From assembly GCF_002929825.1 (NCBI RefSeq), contig NZ_PJJN01000037.1, positions 124,001 through 188,000 of the forward strand: a stretch of DNA of 64,000 nt, written 5' to 3'. The notes below the pieces were generated by a model. That model saw only the letters and a list, made by a program, of their open reading frames with translations. It was not told the origin of the DNA and did no database searches. This document shows, in pieces, positions 7,742 to 17,678 of the stretch (position 1 is the stretch's first letter; each line of letters opens with the position of its first letter). Origin of the DNA: Cryobacterium sp. Y29. GTDB taxonomy: Bacteria > Actinomycetota > Actinomycetes > Actinomycetales > Microbacteriaceae. The position numbers and the translations under genes were made by a program.

Positions 7742-10240
7742 CTAACCCGCACCACTGACGCCCGGAGCAGCCGCGTGGGGAGCAGCTCCGACCGATGCGG
7801 CCGTGGCAGACGGAGAGACCGAAACGGCGGCCGGCGTGCCGGGCGGTGACCCGGGCGGACCTCGGGCGGCGACCTTCTCCGTCCAGAGTACGAGAGTGCC
7901 GTTGGCTCCCGGCGCGACGACCGACATCCCCTCCTGATCAGTGCACGCCGATAGGGTGCCGACCGACGCGAGAATAGTGAGCAGTTTGTTCGTGGGGTGA
8001 CCGTAGGTGTTCTTCACCCCGACCGAGATCAGTCCGACGCGGGCACGAAGTTCTGCGTACAGCTCCGGGCTCTGGTCGGCCGAACCGTGATGGGCCACCT
8101 TGACGACGTCGACCCGTCCTGGCGGTGACACGCGTCGGAGGGCGTCCTGTGCCTCTTGCCCCAGGTCGCCGAGGAAGATGGAACGGATGTCCCGCCCGTC
8201 GAACGTGATCGTGATACTTCCCGGGTTGCCAACCTGCATGGTCGTCGCTCCACGAATGGGCCAGAGGATGTTCCAGTGCAGGCCGCCCAGGGTGCCGGAA
8301 TCGCCGCGCGCGGCCTGCCGGACGGTAGCCCCGCCCGCGGTGAGGCGCGCGTGCAGGCTCTCATCCTGCGCATTCTCGGGCACACCGACGAGGGCGGTGT
8401 CGACCCGGCCGATGACGGCATCGACCCCGCCGATATGGTCGAGGTCGTAATGGGTGAGCACGAGTAGGTTGATGCGGGTGATGCCCAGAGTGGCGAGGCA
8501 GGTACTCAACAGTTTGGGGTCTGGCCCAACGTCAACGAGACCGTAGGCGTCGCCGTCGCGCACGACCACGGCGTCGCCCTGGCCGATGTCACACGCCGCA
8601 ATCTGCCAGTTCGGTGGAAACGAGACCGCTCGGCCGATTCCGGTGCCGATCAGCGACCCCGCGTAGCCACCCAGGCCGACCACGAGCACGGCGAGCACTG
8701 CCGCCGGCCAGCGCGCGGGTCGGGCGCCCGGCCCGCGCAGCACGACGACGAGGGTGAGCACGGTCCCAACGGCGAGCAGCAGCACCCCCCAAGCGCCGCC
8801 CGGCCAGGGCAGCCGGTTACCCGGCAGGGTCGAAACCGCCTGTGCGACGGCGGCGATCCACGCCGCAGGAATCCAGGCCAGCGCGAGCAGCCCGGACGCC
8901 ACCCCGGGCAGCACCGGCAAGGCCAGGCAAGCGATCAGCCCGACCACTGTCGCCACGGGCGCGGCCGGTCCAGCCAGAATATTTGCCGGAACCCCATAGA
9001 GCGGCAGGCTTGGACTCAGCAGAATCAATACCGGCTGGCAAGCCAGCTGGGCCGCGAGCGGAATGGCGATGAGGGCGGCGAGGACGGCTGGCATCCACTG
9101 ACTGAGTACCCGACACAGCGGACCGGCGATCACGAGTAGTCCGGCGGTCGCGAGCACCGAGAGCGCAAACCCATAGTTGCGCGCCAGCCACGGATCGCTC
9201 ACCAGCAGGCCGATCACAACGAACAGCAGGGTTGGCACCCCCCGGCCCGGTCGTCCCGCCCCGATCGAGGCGAGGGTCACCGTGGCCATGACTGCCGAGC
9301 GCAGCACGCTCGGCTCCGGGGTGACCAAAATGGTGAAGCCGAGCAACGTCAGGAGCGAGAGCACGATGCGCCAGGATCGGCGAAGCCGGAGATAGCCGCC
9401 GAGCAGCATGATGGAGGCGATGACGATCGCGCAATTGGCTCCGGATACCGCGGTCAGGTGGCTGAGAGAACTGGTCTTCATCGCGGCATCAAGCGTGGGG
9501 CTGACCGCGCTCGTATCACCGATGGCCAGTCCGGGCAGCAGGTCACCCCCGTCGCCGGCGAGGCTCGTCGCGGCCGTAGCGAACTTGGCTCGCAGCTCGT
9601 TGGCCCACTGCAACCACCACGGGGGCGCCGCAACACCACGCGCCGTTTCGGTCGTGAATAACAGGGCGACCGTGGCATCACCGGGTTCAGTCATGCGCAG
9701 CGTGCCGCGCACTTGGAGGATTGACCCGATCTCTGGTTCGGTTCCGTCCCTGGCTGCTTCGGCGAACACCACGACCGGGCTCGACACGTGCGCGGTCTCG
9801 CCGCGGCTGTCGATCTGGGTCAGGGTGGCCTTGTACCGTACCCGTCCCGACGTTCCGCTGCCGATGAAGGCTTTGGTCGCAACTGGAACCGACCAGGTAG
9901 TGAGTGTCGCGGTGACCGGCGCGTGCGACCCGGCGGCGTCGCGCACCTCGGGCGGCAGCCGAACCGGCGCCCACGCGGCGACGGCGGTGGCCACGAGCGC
10001 CGCGCCGGCGCAGCAGAGCAGCACGCTGGCGCACGCTGTCTGCCAGCGCCTGGATCTCGGCGCTGTCGGCCACTCGATGCGCCGCGCCATTCGGCCGATC
10101 ATCAGTATGCCGATACAGCCGCCGGCTACCAGCCACAGCGTCACAGCGACGGCGCCGGCCCCGTCGGGCGCGCCGATCAGCAGGCCGGCGGTCAGCCACA
10201 CAGCCAGTGCCGGCAACGCAAGCCGCAGATCGAGGCTCAT
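7742..10240 (-). CDS. comEC: ComEC/Rec2 family DNA-uptake channel protein
   Basis: The product is 832 residues. An N-terminal DUF4131-type region is followed by the multi-helix ComEC/Rec2 core and a C-terminal metallo-beta-lactamase domain with THYDLDHIGG at about residues 595-604 and the later HHGSADQSPEL. ComEC forms the inner-membrane channel that carries single-stranded DNA into the cell, and its C-terminal domain is thought to degrade the other strand. The gene overlaps the end of comEA by 4 bases, so translation is coupled. No pilus or DNA-motor genes lie in this window, so actual natural competence cannot be inferred. Confidence 0.92.
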   Translation of the reverse strand: MSLDLRLALPALAVWLTAGLLIGAPDGAGAVAVTLWLVAGGCIGILMIGRMARRIEWPTAPRSRRWQTACASVLLCCAGAALVATAVAAWAPVRLPPEVRDAAGSHAPVTATLTTWSVPVATKAFIGSGTSGRVRYKATLTQIDSRGETAHVSSPVVVFAEAARDGTEPEIGSILQVRGTLRMTEPGDATVALLFTTETARGVAAPPWWLQWANELRAKFATAATSLAGDGGDLLPGLAIGDTSAVSPTLDAAMKTSSLSHLTAVSGANCAIVIASIMLLGGYLRLRRSWRIVLSLLTLLGFTILVTPEPSVLRSAVMATVTLASIGAGRPGRGVPTLLFVVIGLLVSDPWLARNYGFALSVLATAGLLVIAGPLCRVLSQWMPAVLAALIAIPLAAQLACQPVLILLSPSLPLYGVPANILAGPAAPVATVVGLIACLALPVLPGVASGLLALAWIPAAWIAAVAQAVSTLPGNRLPWPGGAWGVLLLAVGTVLTLVVVLRGPGARPARWPAAVLAVLVVGLGGYAGSLIGTGIGRAVSFPPNWQIAACDIGQGDAVVVRDGDAYGLVDVGPDPKLLSTCLATLGITRINLLVLTHYDLDHIGGVDAVIGRVDTALVGVPENAQDESLHARLTAGGATVRQAARGDSGTLGGLHWNILWPIRGATTMQVGNPGSITITFDGRDIRSIFLGDLGQEAQDALRRVSPPGRVDVVKVAHHGSADQSPELYAELRARVGLISVGVKNTYGHPTNKLLTILASVGTLSACTDQEGMSVVAPGANGTLVLWTEKVAARGPPGSPPGTPAAVSVSPSATAASVGAAPHAAAPGVSGAG

Positions 10241-10980
10241 ACCGTGATGAAGTCTTTGAGCGCCTCGAAGGTTTTGTCGCCGATCCCGGCGACGTCACGC
10301 AGCGCGTCGATGCTCGTGAACCGGCCGTTCTTCGTGCGATAGTCCGTGATGCGCTGGGCCATGGTCGGGCCGATCCGAGGCAGGGAGTCCAGGTCGGCCA
10401 CGGTGGCCGTATTGAGGTTGACCTTGGGCGCTTTCGCGTTGGCTCCCCCAGGACCGCCGACCCCAGTGCCGCCGACTGCCGATCCGCCGACCGCCGCGGG
10501 GAGCTCCGGTGGCACTTCGCCCTGCCGGGGTACATAGAACTGCTCGCCATCACTGAGGAGGCGCGCCAGATTCACCCCTGCAGGATCGGCCTCCGCCGTC
10601 AAACCACCGGCAGCAGCAATCGCGTCCATGACCCGATCGCCGTCAGATAGTTGAAACAGCCCGGGCCGTGCGATAGCACCGAGAACGTGCACAAAGATGG
10701 TGACATCGGCGTCGGTCGCAATCGCCTGGCCGGGCGCGGCGCTCACACCCGCCCCTGCGTCGAACGGTTCTAATGTCGCGCTGCTGCCCGAGGCGATCGA
10801 CGCTTCGGACCCGACCGTGCGCTGCCCGGCTTGCTGGCCGACGGCGGACACGATGACGGCCACAACGAGGGCGAGCAGCAGCAGCACGACGGCCGCTCCG
10901 ACGCCCACCCGCAGTCGGGGACGACCCCGAGAAGCCGGAGCAAGGCGGTCGAGATCGAGCGGGGAACGATCGGGCTGCAT
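10237..10980 (-). CDS. comEA: ComEA-like DNA-binding protein (SLBB plus helix-hairpin-helix)
   Basis: The product is 247 residues. A cytoplasmic N-terminus is followed by a membrane helix at about 27-48 (VVLLLLALVVAVIVSAV), a SLBB-type domain with VHVLGAIARPGLF, a Gly/Pro linker, and a C-terminal double helix-hairpin-helix (NTATVADLDSLPRIGPTMAQ and later VAGIGDKTFEALKDF). ComEA binds DNA outside the membrane and hands it to ComEC, which follows with a 4-base overlap. A TAGCGT element lies 6 bases before the ATG, suggesting a leaderless comEA-comEC message. Confidence 0.92.
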   Translation of the reverse strand: MQPDRSPLDLDRLAPASRGRPRLRVGVGAAVVLLLLALVVAVIVSAVGQQAGQRTVGSEASIASGSSATLEPFDAGAGVSAAPGQAIATDADVTIFVHVLGAIARPGLFQLSDGDRVMDAIAAAGGLTAEADPAGVNLARLLSDGEQFYVPRQGEVPPELPAAVGGSAVGGTGVGGPGGANAKAPKVNLNTATVADLDSLPRIGPTMAQRITDYRTKNGRFTSIDALRDVAGIGDKTFEALKDFITV

Positions 10981-10986
10981 GCTCGC

Positions 10987-10992
10987 ACGCTA
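10987..10992 (-). promoter_or_regulatory. TAGCGT -10 element before comEA, leaderless spacing
   Basis: On the minus strand TAGCGT is followed by 6 bases and then the comEA ATG. It fits the leaderless promoter pattern seen before several genes here, though it differs from TAGGCT at two positions. Confidence 0.4.
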
Positions 10993-11117
10993 GGCCGGGC
11001 ACAGCATCCGCCAGCCGCACACTGCCCTATCTGTGGATGCCTCCAGCAGGAGCAGACCTGTGGAGAAGGCCCCGGCCGATCGCGCGCGATCGACCGGGAC
11101 TGCTCATTCGTGCAGCG

Positions 11118-13718
11118 CTACGGGCGTGTGACGAACGAGACGAGCTTGGGCACGCGAACGATCACCTTGATGATCTCGCGATCACCGATCGAACGGATGA
11201 CCGCAGCAGCGTCCCGCGCCATTTTTTCGAGGTCTTCGCTGGAGATTTTCGGCGAAACTTCGAGCAGGGTACGCATCTTTCCGTCGACCTGCACGACCGC
11301 CGTCACGGACTCCTGCACGAGCAGGGTCTGCTCGGCCTTGCGCCACGGCACGAGAGCGATGCACGGCTCGTAGCCGAGGTGCTGCCACATGTCTTCAGCC
11401 GCGTAGGGGGCGAAAAGGTTCAGCGCCATGGCGGTGGCCTCGGCGGCTTCACGCACTGCGGCATCCCCTGACCCGGCACCGGTGTCGATGACCTTGCGGG
11501 TGGCGTTGACGAGCTCCATCAGGCGTGCCACGACGACATTGAACTTGAACGACTCCACCAGGCCGGGCGCATCCGCGAGGAACCGGTGCGTGACGCGGCG
11601 CAGGGTGACGTCACCGGTCTTCCACTCCACGTCGGGTGCGCTGGTTACGTCGCGTGCGACGCGCCAGGCGCGGGCGAGGAACTTGGCCGAGCCGACCGGG
11701 GACACGTCAGCCCAGTCGATGTCGTCTTCGGGCGGGCCGGCGAAGGCCATTGTGAGGCGTACGGCATCGACACCGTGGCGTTCGACTTCCTCGGTGAAGT
11801 AGACGAGGTTGCCGCGGCTTTTGCTCATCTTGGCACCGTCGAGAATGACCATGCCTTGATTGAGCAGCGCGGTGAACGGCTCGGTGAAGCTCACATAGCC
11901 TTCGTCGAAAAGGAACTTCGTGATGAAGCGCGCGTAGAGCAGGTGCAGGATGGCGTGCTCGACACCGCCGACGTACTGGTCGACGGGCGCCCATTTCTCG
12001 GCCTCCTTCGGGTCGAAGGCTTTGGTGTCATCACTCGGGTTCAAAAACCGCAGAAAGTACCAGGAGCTGTCGACGAAGGTGTCCAGGGTGTCGGCGTCGC
12101 GTGTCGCCGGAGTGCCGTCGATCGGGTTCGGCACATTGACCCAGTCGGTCGCTCCGCCCAGGGGCGAAGTTCCCCGCGGCTTCAGATCGAGCCCCTCTGC
12201 GGGCGGCAGCAACACCGGCAGCTGATCTTCAGGCACTGGAATCTCGGTGCCGTCGGCGCCGTGGATGATCGGGATTGGAGCGCCCCAGTAACGCTGGCGT
12301 GAGACGAGCCAGTCGCGCAGGCGATAGTTCTTCGCGGAGCGGCCGAGCCCGTCGTTGGTCAGTTGCTCGATGATGCGCTTGATAGCGGTGATCTTGCTCA
12401 GGCCGTTGAGGGGGCCCGAATTGATCAGGCGCCCCTCGCCAGCCAGGGCGATGCCGGTGCTGAGCGGGTCGAGCTCTGGCAGCTCTTCGGTGCCGTCGAG
12501 CATGCCCTGGGTGATCACCGGGATCATGCCGGTGGCCGGAGAGTTGGTGTCGACGACGACCCGCACGGGCAGGTTGAAGGCGCGGGCGAAGTCGAGGTCG
12601 CGCTGATCGTGGGCCGGCACGGCCATGATCGCGCCGGTGCCGTAGTCGGCGAGCACATAGTCGGCGGCCCAGACGGGCAGGCGTTCGCCGTTGACCGGGT
12701 TGATCGCGTAGCGACCGAGGAACACGCCGGTCTTGGGTCGATCGGTGGCCTGACGCTCGATCTCCGTGCTGCGCTGCACCTGCAGGAGGTAGTCCTGGAA
12801 CGCCTCCTGCACGTCAAGGGTGGCCTCGGCGACGAGTTCGGCGGCGAGGTCAGAATCTGGCGCCACGACCATGAAGGTGGCGCCGAAAAGCGTGTCGGGG
12901 CGGGTCGTGAACACGGTGACGCGCTCCGTGCGGCCCTCAATAGCGAAGTCGACATCCGCTCCGATAGAGCGTCCGATCCAGTTGCGCTGCATGTTGAGCA
13001 CCTTGGCCGGCCAGGTACCCTCGAGCTGGTTCAAATCATCCAGGAGGCGGTCGGCGTAGTCAGTGATCCTGAAGTACCACTGGGTGAGCTTCTTCTTCAC
13101 GACGACGGCGCCGCTGCGGTCGCTCGTGCCGTCGGCCAGTACCTGTTCGTTGGCCAGCACGGTCTGGTCGATCGGGTCCCAGTTGACCCAGCTGTCCTTA
13201 CGGTAGGCGAGCCCCTTCTTGTGGAGCTGCAGGAACAGCCACTGGGTCCACTTGTAATATTCGGGGTCGCTCGTGTGCAGTTCGCGGTCCCAGTCAAAGC
13301 TGGTCGCGTAGAGCTTCATGCTCTTCTTCTGCTGGGCGATGTTGTCGTAGGTCCAGCCGCGCGGGTCGATGCCCCGCTTGATGGCGGCGTTCTCGGCCGG
13401 CAGCCCGAAGGAGTCCCAGCCGATTGGGTGCAGCACGTTGAAACCCTGGTGGCGCCAGTAGCGGGCGACGACATCACCGAGCGCGTACACCTCGGCGTGA
13501 CCCATGTGCAGGTCGCCGGAGGGGTAGGGGAACATGTCAAGCACGTACTTGCGCGGGCGGGTATCGCCCTCGGCGCTCGTCTTGAACGGGGCGAGTTCCT
13601 CCCAGATGGGTTGCCACTTCGCCTGGATCGCCGCGAAGTCGTACATTTCTTCGTCGCTCTCGTCGCGCGCGTCAATGCGGACGCTGTCATGCTCGTGTGC
13701 CACGTGACTCTCATTCAT
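11118..13718 (-). CDS. leuS: leucyl-tRNA synthetase
   Basis: The product is 866 residues, a class I aminoacyl-tRNA synthetase. The HIGH-type motif is HMGH at 71-74 in [18 protein letters not shown] large CP1 editing domain follows, with the KMSKS motif [11 protein letters not shown] near residue 630 and the anticodon-binding region after it. The protein charges tRNA-Leu and hydrolyses mischarged products in the editing domain. The ATG at 13718 is preferred over an in-frame extension to 13901; a later ATG ([12 protein letters not shown]) preceded by GACGAAGAA is another possible start. The gene stands alone, 82 bases after pabB's neighbour gap and 137 bases before comEA. Confidence 0.96.
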   Translation of the reverse strand: MNESHVAHEHDSVRIDARDESDEEMYDFAAIQAKWQPIWEELAPFKTSAEGDTRPRKYVLDMFPYPSGDLHMGHAEVYALGDVVARYWRHQGFNVLHPIGWDSFGLPAENAAIKRGIDPRGWTYDNIAQQKKSMKLYATSFDWDRELHTSDPEYYKWTQWLFLQLHKKGLAYRKDSWVNWDPIDQTVLANEQVLADGTSDRSGAVVVKKKLTQWYFRITDYADRLLDDLNQLEGTWPAKVLNMQRNWIGRSIGADVDFAIEGRTERVTVFTTRPDTLFGATFMVVAPDSDLAAELVAEATLDVQEAFQDYLLQVQRSTEIERQATDRPKTGVFLGRYAINPVNGERLPVWAADYVLADYGTGAIMAVPAHDQRDLDFARAFNLPVRVVVDTNSPATGMIPVITQGMLDGTEELPELDPLSTGIALAGEGRLINSGPLNGLSKITAIKRIIEQLTNDGLGRSAKNYRLRDWLVSRQRYWGAPIPIIHGADGTEIPVPEDQLPVLLPPAEGLDLKPRGTSPLGGATDWVNVPNPIDGTPATRDADTLDTFVDSSWYFLRFLNPSDDTKAFDPKEAEKWAPVDQYVGGVEHAILHLLYARFITKFLFDEGYVSFTEPFTALLNQGMVILDGAKMSKSRGNLVYFTEEVERHGVDAVRLTMAFAGPPEDDIDWADVSPVGSAKFLARAWRVARDVTSAPDVEWKTGDVTLRRVTHRFLADAPGLVESFKFNVVVARLMELVNATRKVIDTGAGSGDAAVREAAEATAMALNLFAPYAAEDMWQHLGYEPCIALVPWRKAEQTLLVQESVTAVVQVDGKMRTLLEVSPKISSEDLEKMARDAAAVIRSIGDREIIKVIVRVPKLVSFVTRP

Positions 13719-13800
13719 TGCAGGGGTTGTACATGATCGATGCGGGAGCATTCGCTCGGGCGCACGCGCGATGAAGCGCACGTGTGCAGGGTCTAGATTA

Positions 13801-15243
13801 CTAGGGCGCGGCGATGCCGAGGCTCGCCAGCAGTGCGTCCGCCTTGATCCGGGTCTCTTCGATCTCTTCGGCGGCGATCGAGAGGGCGGTGATTCCGCCA
13901 CCCGTTCCGATACTGGCTCCCTCGAAATCGAGCACGATGCTGCGGATGACGATGGCCAGGTCGGCCACGCCGCCGTGCCCGATATAGCCGAATGCCCCGG
14001 AATAGACGCCCCGCGGCCCCCGTTCGAGCGCGTCGAGAATGGTCATCGCGCTCTGCTTCGGGGCACCCGTCATGGAACCGGCCGGAAAACACGACTCGAT
14101 GGCGTCGACCACCGTAATACCCGGTGACAGAAGCGCCTCAATGGTGCTGACCAGCTGGTGCACGTGCGGGTAGCTCTCCACCGCCAGCAGGCTGGAGACT
14201 GCTACGGTGCCGAGCTCGGCGATTCGTCCGAGGTCGTTGCGCATGAGATCGACGATCATCAGGTTTTCGGCGCGCTCTTTGTCGCTGCGGGCGAGTTCCA
14301 CTTTCAGCCGTTCGTCTTCGGCCGCCTCGCTCGAGCGTGGCCGGGTGCCCTTGATCGGTTTGGTCCGGATGCGTCGATCCCGGCTCACGTGCAGAAACTG
14401 CTCTGGGCTTGCGCTCAGCAGCGCCACGTCGCCAAAGCGCAGCAAACCGCCGTGGTGGCTGGGGCTGCCAGCTCGCAGCCGGCCGTAGGTTTCGACCGGG
14501 TGCCACTCGCCCGGCACCCGAATCTCATTGGTCAGGCACAGTTGGTACGCGTCGCCGTTGCCGATGAAAGCCAGGCAGGTCTCGATCAGGGCGTCATAGT
14601 CGGTGGGGCTGTGACGCCACTTTGGGGCAGCGGATGCCCGCGGCGAGGGAGCGCGGGTCGGCGCGGGTGTGACGCGGTTCACCGTCTGGGTCGCCGGTAG
14701 CGCCGCGATGACCTGGTCGAACCAGTCGGCGACGGACGCTCCTGTCTCGGTTGCACTCGCTCGTGCCACGAGCGTCACCGTACGGTCACCGTGGTCGAAC
14801 CGGATCATGCGATCTATTTCGAGCAGTGCGGCATCGGGGTACCGTGACTCGTGCGTGGGCGTACCAACGGTGTTCGCGCCCAGTTCGTAGCCGAGCCAGC
14901 CGACCCAACCAAGCTCAAACCCATCCTGACGCGAGGCAGCGCCTGCAGGGGGGCTATCGCCGGTGAGGTCGCGACGCAGAAACTCGAAGACGGTCTCGTG
15001 TGTGCTCACCGGCGGCGGGGCATCCTGTGGATAAACGTATGTGCTGGTGACCGTTCCCTCCATCACCGATGCCGTGACGAAACGGGACCGGGGCGACGCC
15101 GCCCCGAGATAGCTGACGCCGGTGCGCGCCCCCGGTCCGGCATCGAGCCAGAAAGAATACCGGTCGGAAGCATAAAGCGCCGTAAAAACCGCGGCAGGGT
15201 CGAACCAACCGGCCAGGAGCTTGCTTTGCACGGTGCCGGTCAC
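13801..15243 (-). CDS. pabB: aminodeoxychorismate synthase component I-like chorismate-binding enzyme
   Basis: The product is 480 residues. The chorismate-binding domain fills the C-terminal half, with PIKGT at about 296-300, [21 protein letters not shown], and [11 protein letters not shown] at about 386-396. The Lys in PIKGT is the residue that distinguishes PabB from anthranilate synthase TrpE, which has PIAGT, so 4-amino-4-deoxychorismate (folate route) is the likely product. No glutamine amidotransferase (PabA) or lyase (PabC) is adjacent. Two GTG codons stand in tandem at 15246 and 15243; the second sits 6 bases after a TAGGCT element, which favours it. Confidence 0.88.
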   Translation of the reverse strand: MTGTVQSKLLAGWFDPAAVFTALYASDRYSFWLDAGPGARTGVSYLGAASPRSRFVTASVMEGTVTSTYVYPQDAPPPVSTHETVFEFLRRDLTGDSPPAGAASRQDGFELGWVGWLGYELGANTVGTPTHESRYPDAALLEIDRMIRFDHGDRTVTLVARASATETGASVADWFDQVIAALPATQTVNRVTPAPTRAPSPRASAAPKWRHSPTDYDALIETCLAFIGNGDAYQLCLTNEIRVPGEWHPVETYGRLRAGSPSHHGGLLRFGDVALLSASPEQFLHVSRDRRIRTKPIKGTRPRSSEAAEDERLKVELARSDKERAENLMIVDLMRNDLGRIAELGTVAVSSLLAVESYPHVHQLVSTIEALLSPGITVVDAIESCFPAGSMTGAPKQSAMTILDALERGPRGVYSGAFGYIGHGGVADLAIVIRSIVLDFEGASIGTGGGITALSIAAEEIEETRIKADALLASLGIAAP

Positions 15244-15249
15244 CACACC

Positions 15250-15255
15250 AGCCTA
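15250..15255 (-). promoter_or_regulatory. TAGGCT -10 element before pabB, leaderless spacing
   Basis: On the minus strand TAGGCT is followed by GGT, GTG, GTG. The second GTG lies 6 bases after the hexamer, the usual leaderless distance seen in this window. Confidence 0.5.
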
Positions 15256-15308
15256 GCTTTTTGACGCGGTGTGGTCCGAGACGACCTTGTTGAATCGCGC
15301 GCGGCACG

Positions 15309-15314
15309 TAGGCT
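15309..15314 (+). promoter_or_regulatory. TAGGCT -10 element before the DedA gene, leaderless spacing
   Basis: TAGGCT ends 7 bases before the ATG at 15322 with no Shine-Dalgarno. It lies back to back with the minus-strand element of pabB, so the 78-base gap holds two divergent promoters. Confidence 0.55.
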
Positions 15315-15321
15315 GGGCACA

Positions 15322-15957
15322 ATGAATGACATCCTCACGTGGATTCTCGACACCGTCTCCGGCGTCGACCCGGTCATTCGAACGCTCCTGGCCGGCGTGG
15401 GCATGTTGTTGGAGACCTCGGTACTGGTGGGGCTGGTCGTACCGGGCGACACCATCGTGATCGTTGCCAGCACTGGGGTAGCCAGCCCGGTGGAATTCGT
15501 CAGCCTGGTTCTGGCTGTGATCGTTGGAGCATTGGCCGGGGAGAGCATCGGTTTTGCCCTCGGGCACCATTTCGGCCCGTTCATCAGGACCAGCAGGCTG
15601 GGACGGCGCATCGGCGAGCACAACTGGGCTCGCGCTGAGACCTACCTCGACCGGCGCGGAGGGTTGGCCGTTTTCATCTCTCGGTTTCTGCCGGTATTGC
15701 ACTCGCTGATCCCGCTCACCGTGGGAATGAGCCGTATGCGGTACGGCACCTTCATGGCCTGGACCGTTCCCGCCTGCATCATCTGGTCCCTCGCCTACGT
15801 GAGCGTCGGATCGGCTGCGGCGGAAGGCTACCGCGAGCTGAGTGGACGCCTGCACTTTGCCGGCTACCTGTTCGTCGGCGTGATCGCCCTGTTCGTGCTC
15901 GCGGTCTTCTTCATCAAGAAATGGCTGCACCGCCGCGAACTGCGCCATATGGACTGA
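15322..15957 (+). CDS. DedA family membrane protein
   Basis: The product is 211 residues with the DedA/SNARE-associated pattern: an N-terminal reentrant-helix region with ETSVLVGLVVPGDTIVIVAS, a second with GALAGESIGFALGHHFG, and the family signature RFLPVLHSLIPLTVGMSRM (the conserved R..P motif). Two C-terminal helices follow. DedA proteins are proton-coupled membrane proteins, and several act as undecaprenyl-phosphate or phospholipid flippases. The ATG at 15322 has a TAGGCT element 7 bases upstream. The gene converges on cydC with a 2-base gap and no visible terminator. Confidence 0.9.
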   Translation: MNDILTWILDTVSGVDPVIRTLLAGVGMLLETSVLVGLVVPGDTIVIVASTGVASPVEFVSLVLAVIVGALAGESIGFALGHHFGPFIRTSRLGRRIGEHNWARAETYLDRRGGLAVFISRFLPVLHSLIPLTVGMSRMRYGTFMAWTVPACIIWSLAYVSVGSAAAEGYRELSGRLHFAGYLFVGVIALFVLAVFFIKKWLHRRELRHMD

Positions 15958-15959
15958 CC

Positions 15960-17678
15960 TCAGGTGGCCCCTTCGGCACGGGCCGGCAGCGTTACCCTGG
16001 CGGTCACGAGCTCGTCGGGCACCGGGGTGTGCGAGATGAGCAGCACTGCGCGGTGCGCATCGGCCGCGGCCGTCAGGATGTCGCGCACGAGGGCATCCGC
16101 CCCGGCACTGTCGACATTGGCGGTGGGCTCGTCGACGATCAGCACCGGAAAATCGGCGAGCAGGGCCCGCGCCAGGGCGATGCGCTGCGCCTGACCGCCA
16201 GAGACCAGCGCACCACGCTCGCCCACCGGGGCGTCGAGGCCGCCGCGCGCGCGGGACCACTCGATTAGTCCGACGCGGGCCAGCACCGCCTCGAGCTCGG
16301 CATCGGTAGCGGTATCGCGGGCGAACAGCAAATTCTGGCGGATGCTGTCGTCAAACAGCCATGGGCGCTGCTCGCACAGTCCGACCACGCGTCTCACCTC
16401 GGACTGGGCGAGCAGCCGCGCCTCAACCCCGTTCAATCGATACGAACCGGTGTAGTCGAGAAAGCGCACGAGGGTTTGGGCGAGGGTGGTCTTGCCGGCG
16501 CCGCTCGGCCCGGCCAGGTGCACGCGATCGCCCGGCGCTAACCGCAGGGTGACGCCGGCCACGCCGGGTTCGTGCTGCCCGGGCCAGCGCGCACCGAGGT
16601 CGGTCAGTTCCAGAACGACCGGGCCGATGGCCCGATCGGGGGCAAAAAGCGTCAACGGGTCGACCACATCGACGGGAATCTCCCCCGGTACCACCGCCGG
16701 AACGATGTCGGCGACCCGGGTGGCACTCACCCGCACCTGCCGCCAGGCCGAGCCTGCGAGGGGAATCATGCCGAATACCTCGAACACGGCCATCGGTACG
16801 AGCACGGCCACGATGACGGTCGGGCCGAGCAGCACGGGGCTGAGCAGGCCACCACCGCTGTCGAGGGCTGGGACACCAAAATAGAGAGCCCCGAGCGTTG
16901 CCGCGCCGGCGAACAGCGCTACAACCGCCGACTGAACGCCGATCCCGACCGATCGGCGCAGGGTGGCCTGTCGGAGGCGCGCGTCGGTACGCGCCAGATG
17001 CTCGAGACGCGGGGTGAGAGCGTCGAAGGCGGTGAGGACGTCGAGGTTTTCGATGATCTCGAGCACCTCGTCGGCGAGGGCCCCGCGCAGGGGCGCGAGT
17101 TCACGATCGGCACGTGCGGACAGTGTGCCGGAGAAGAGGGTTCCGAGTATTCCGGCCAGCAGCAGGCAGACCAGCAGCGTGAGTCCGGCAGCCGGAACGA
17201 TCAGCCAGATACCGACCACACTGAGCAGGGCGGTTATTCCTGCCACCAGTAGCGGTTGCACGACGCGCAACGGCAGGTCCTGAAGATCATCGACATCCCG
17301 CACGAGGCGGGTGAGCAGATCACCACGTCCGGTGCTGGCAAGCCCGGCCGGAGCGATGGGCACGATGCGTCGAAACATGCCGAGGCGCAGTTCGGCGAGC
17401 TGCCGGAAGGCGGCATCGTGGCTGGACACCCGTTCCAGATAGCGAAACACGGAGCGAAAAATAGCGAAGGCGCGAACCCCGACCACGGCCAATCCCAGAA
17501 CCGCGAGGGACGGCATTTCGGCCGCGACGGTGATCAGCCAGGCGGAGCAGGCCACAAGCGCCACCGCCATGACGGCGCTGCCGATGCCGGCCAGCAGGCC
17601 GGGAACGAACCAGCGTGGGCGAGGCTGGGCGAGGCGCAACACGTCGCGGGTATGCGGGTGCAACGTGGCCTCAGACAT
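15960..17678 (-). CDS. cydC: thiol reductant ABC exporter subunit CydC
   Basis: The product is 572 residues: an N-terminal six-helix transmembrane ABC domain and a C-terminal nucleotide-binding domain with Walker A GPSGAGKTT near residue 390, signature VSGGQAQRIALARAL and Walker B VLIVDEPTAN. CydC pairs with CydD to form the exporter needed to assemble cytochrome bd; in Escherichia coli it exports cysteine and glutathione, and heme binding has also been proposed. The gene starts 8 bases inside the end of cydD, so it is translationally coupled, and it ends the cydABDC operon. Confidence 0.92.
   Translation of the reverse strand: MSEATLHPHTRDVLRLAQPRPRWFVPGLLAGIGSAVMAVALVACSAWLITVAAEMPSLAVLGLAVVGVRAFAIFRSVFRYLERVSSHDAAFRQLAELRLGMFRRIVPIAPAGLASTGRGDLLTRLVRDVDDLQDLPLRVVQPLLVAGITALLSVVGIWLIVPAAGLTLLVCLLLAGILGTLFSGTLSARADRELAPLRGALADEVLEIIENLDVLTAFDALTPRLEHLARTDARLRQATLRRSVGIGVQSAVVALFAGAATLGALYFGVPALDSGGGLLSPVLLGPTVIVAVLVPMAVFEVFGMIPLAGSAWRQVRVSATRVADIVPAVVPGEIPVDVVDPLTLFAPDRAIGPVVLELTDLGARWPGQHEPGVAGVTLRLAPGDRVHLAGPSGAGKTTLAQTLVRFLDYTGSYRLNGVEARLLAQSEVRRVVGLCEQRPWLFDDSIRQNLLFARDTATDAELEAVLARVGLIEWSRARGGLDAPVGERGALVSGGQAQRIALARALLADFPVLIVDEPTANVDSAGADALVRDILTAAADAHRAVLLISHTPVPDELVTARVTLPARAEGAT

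Noticed and set aside
7742..10980. A full natural transformation system
   Set aside because: Only comEC and comEA are present, as in most actinobacteria; pilus, ATPase and DprA genes are not in the window, so competence cannot be claimed.
12363..13736. A 457-codon plus-strand open frame opposite leuS
   Set aside because: Same composition artefact; it mirrors leuS and shows no domain.
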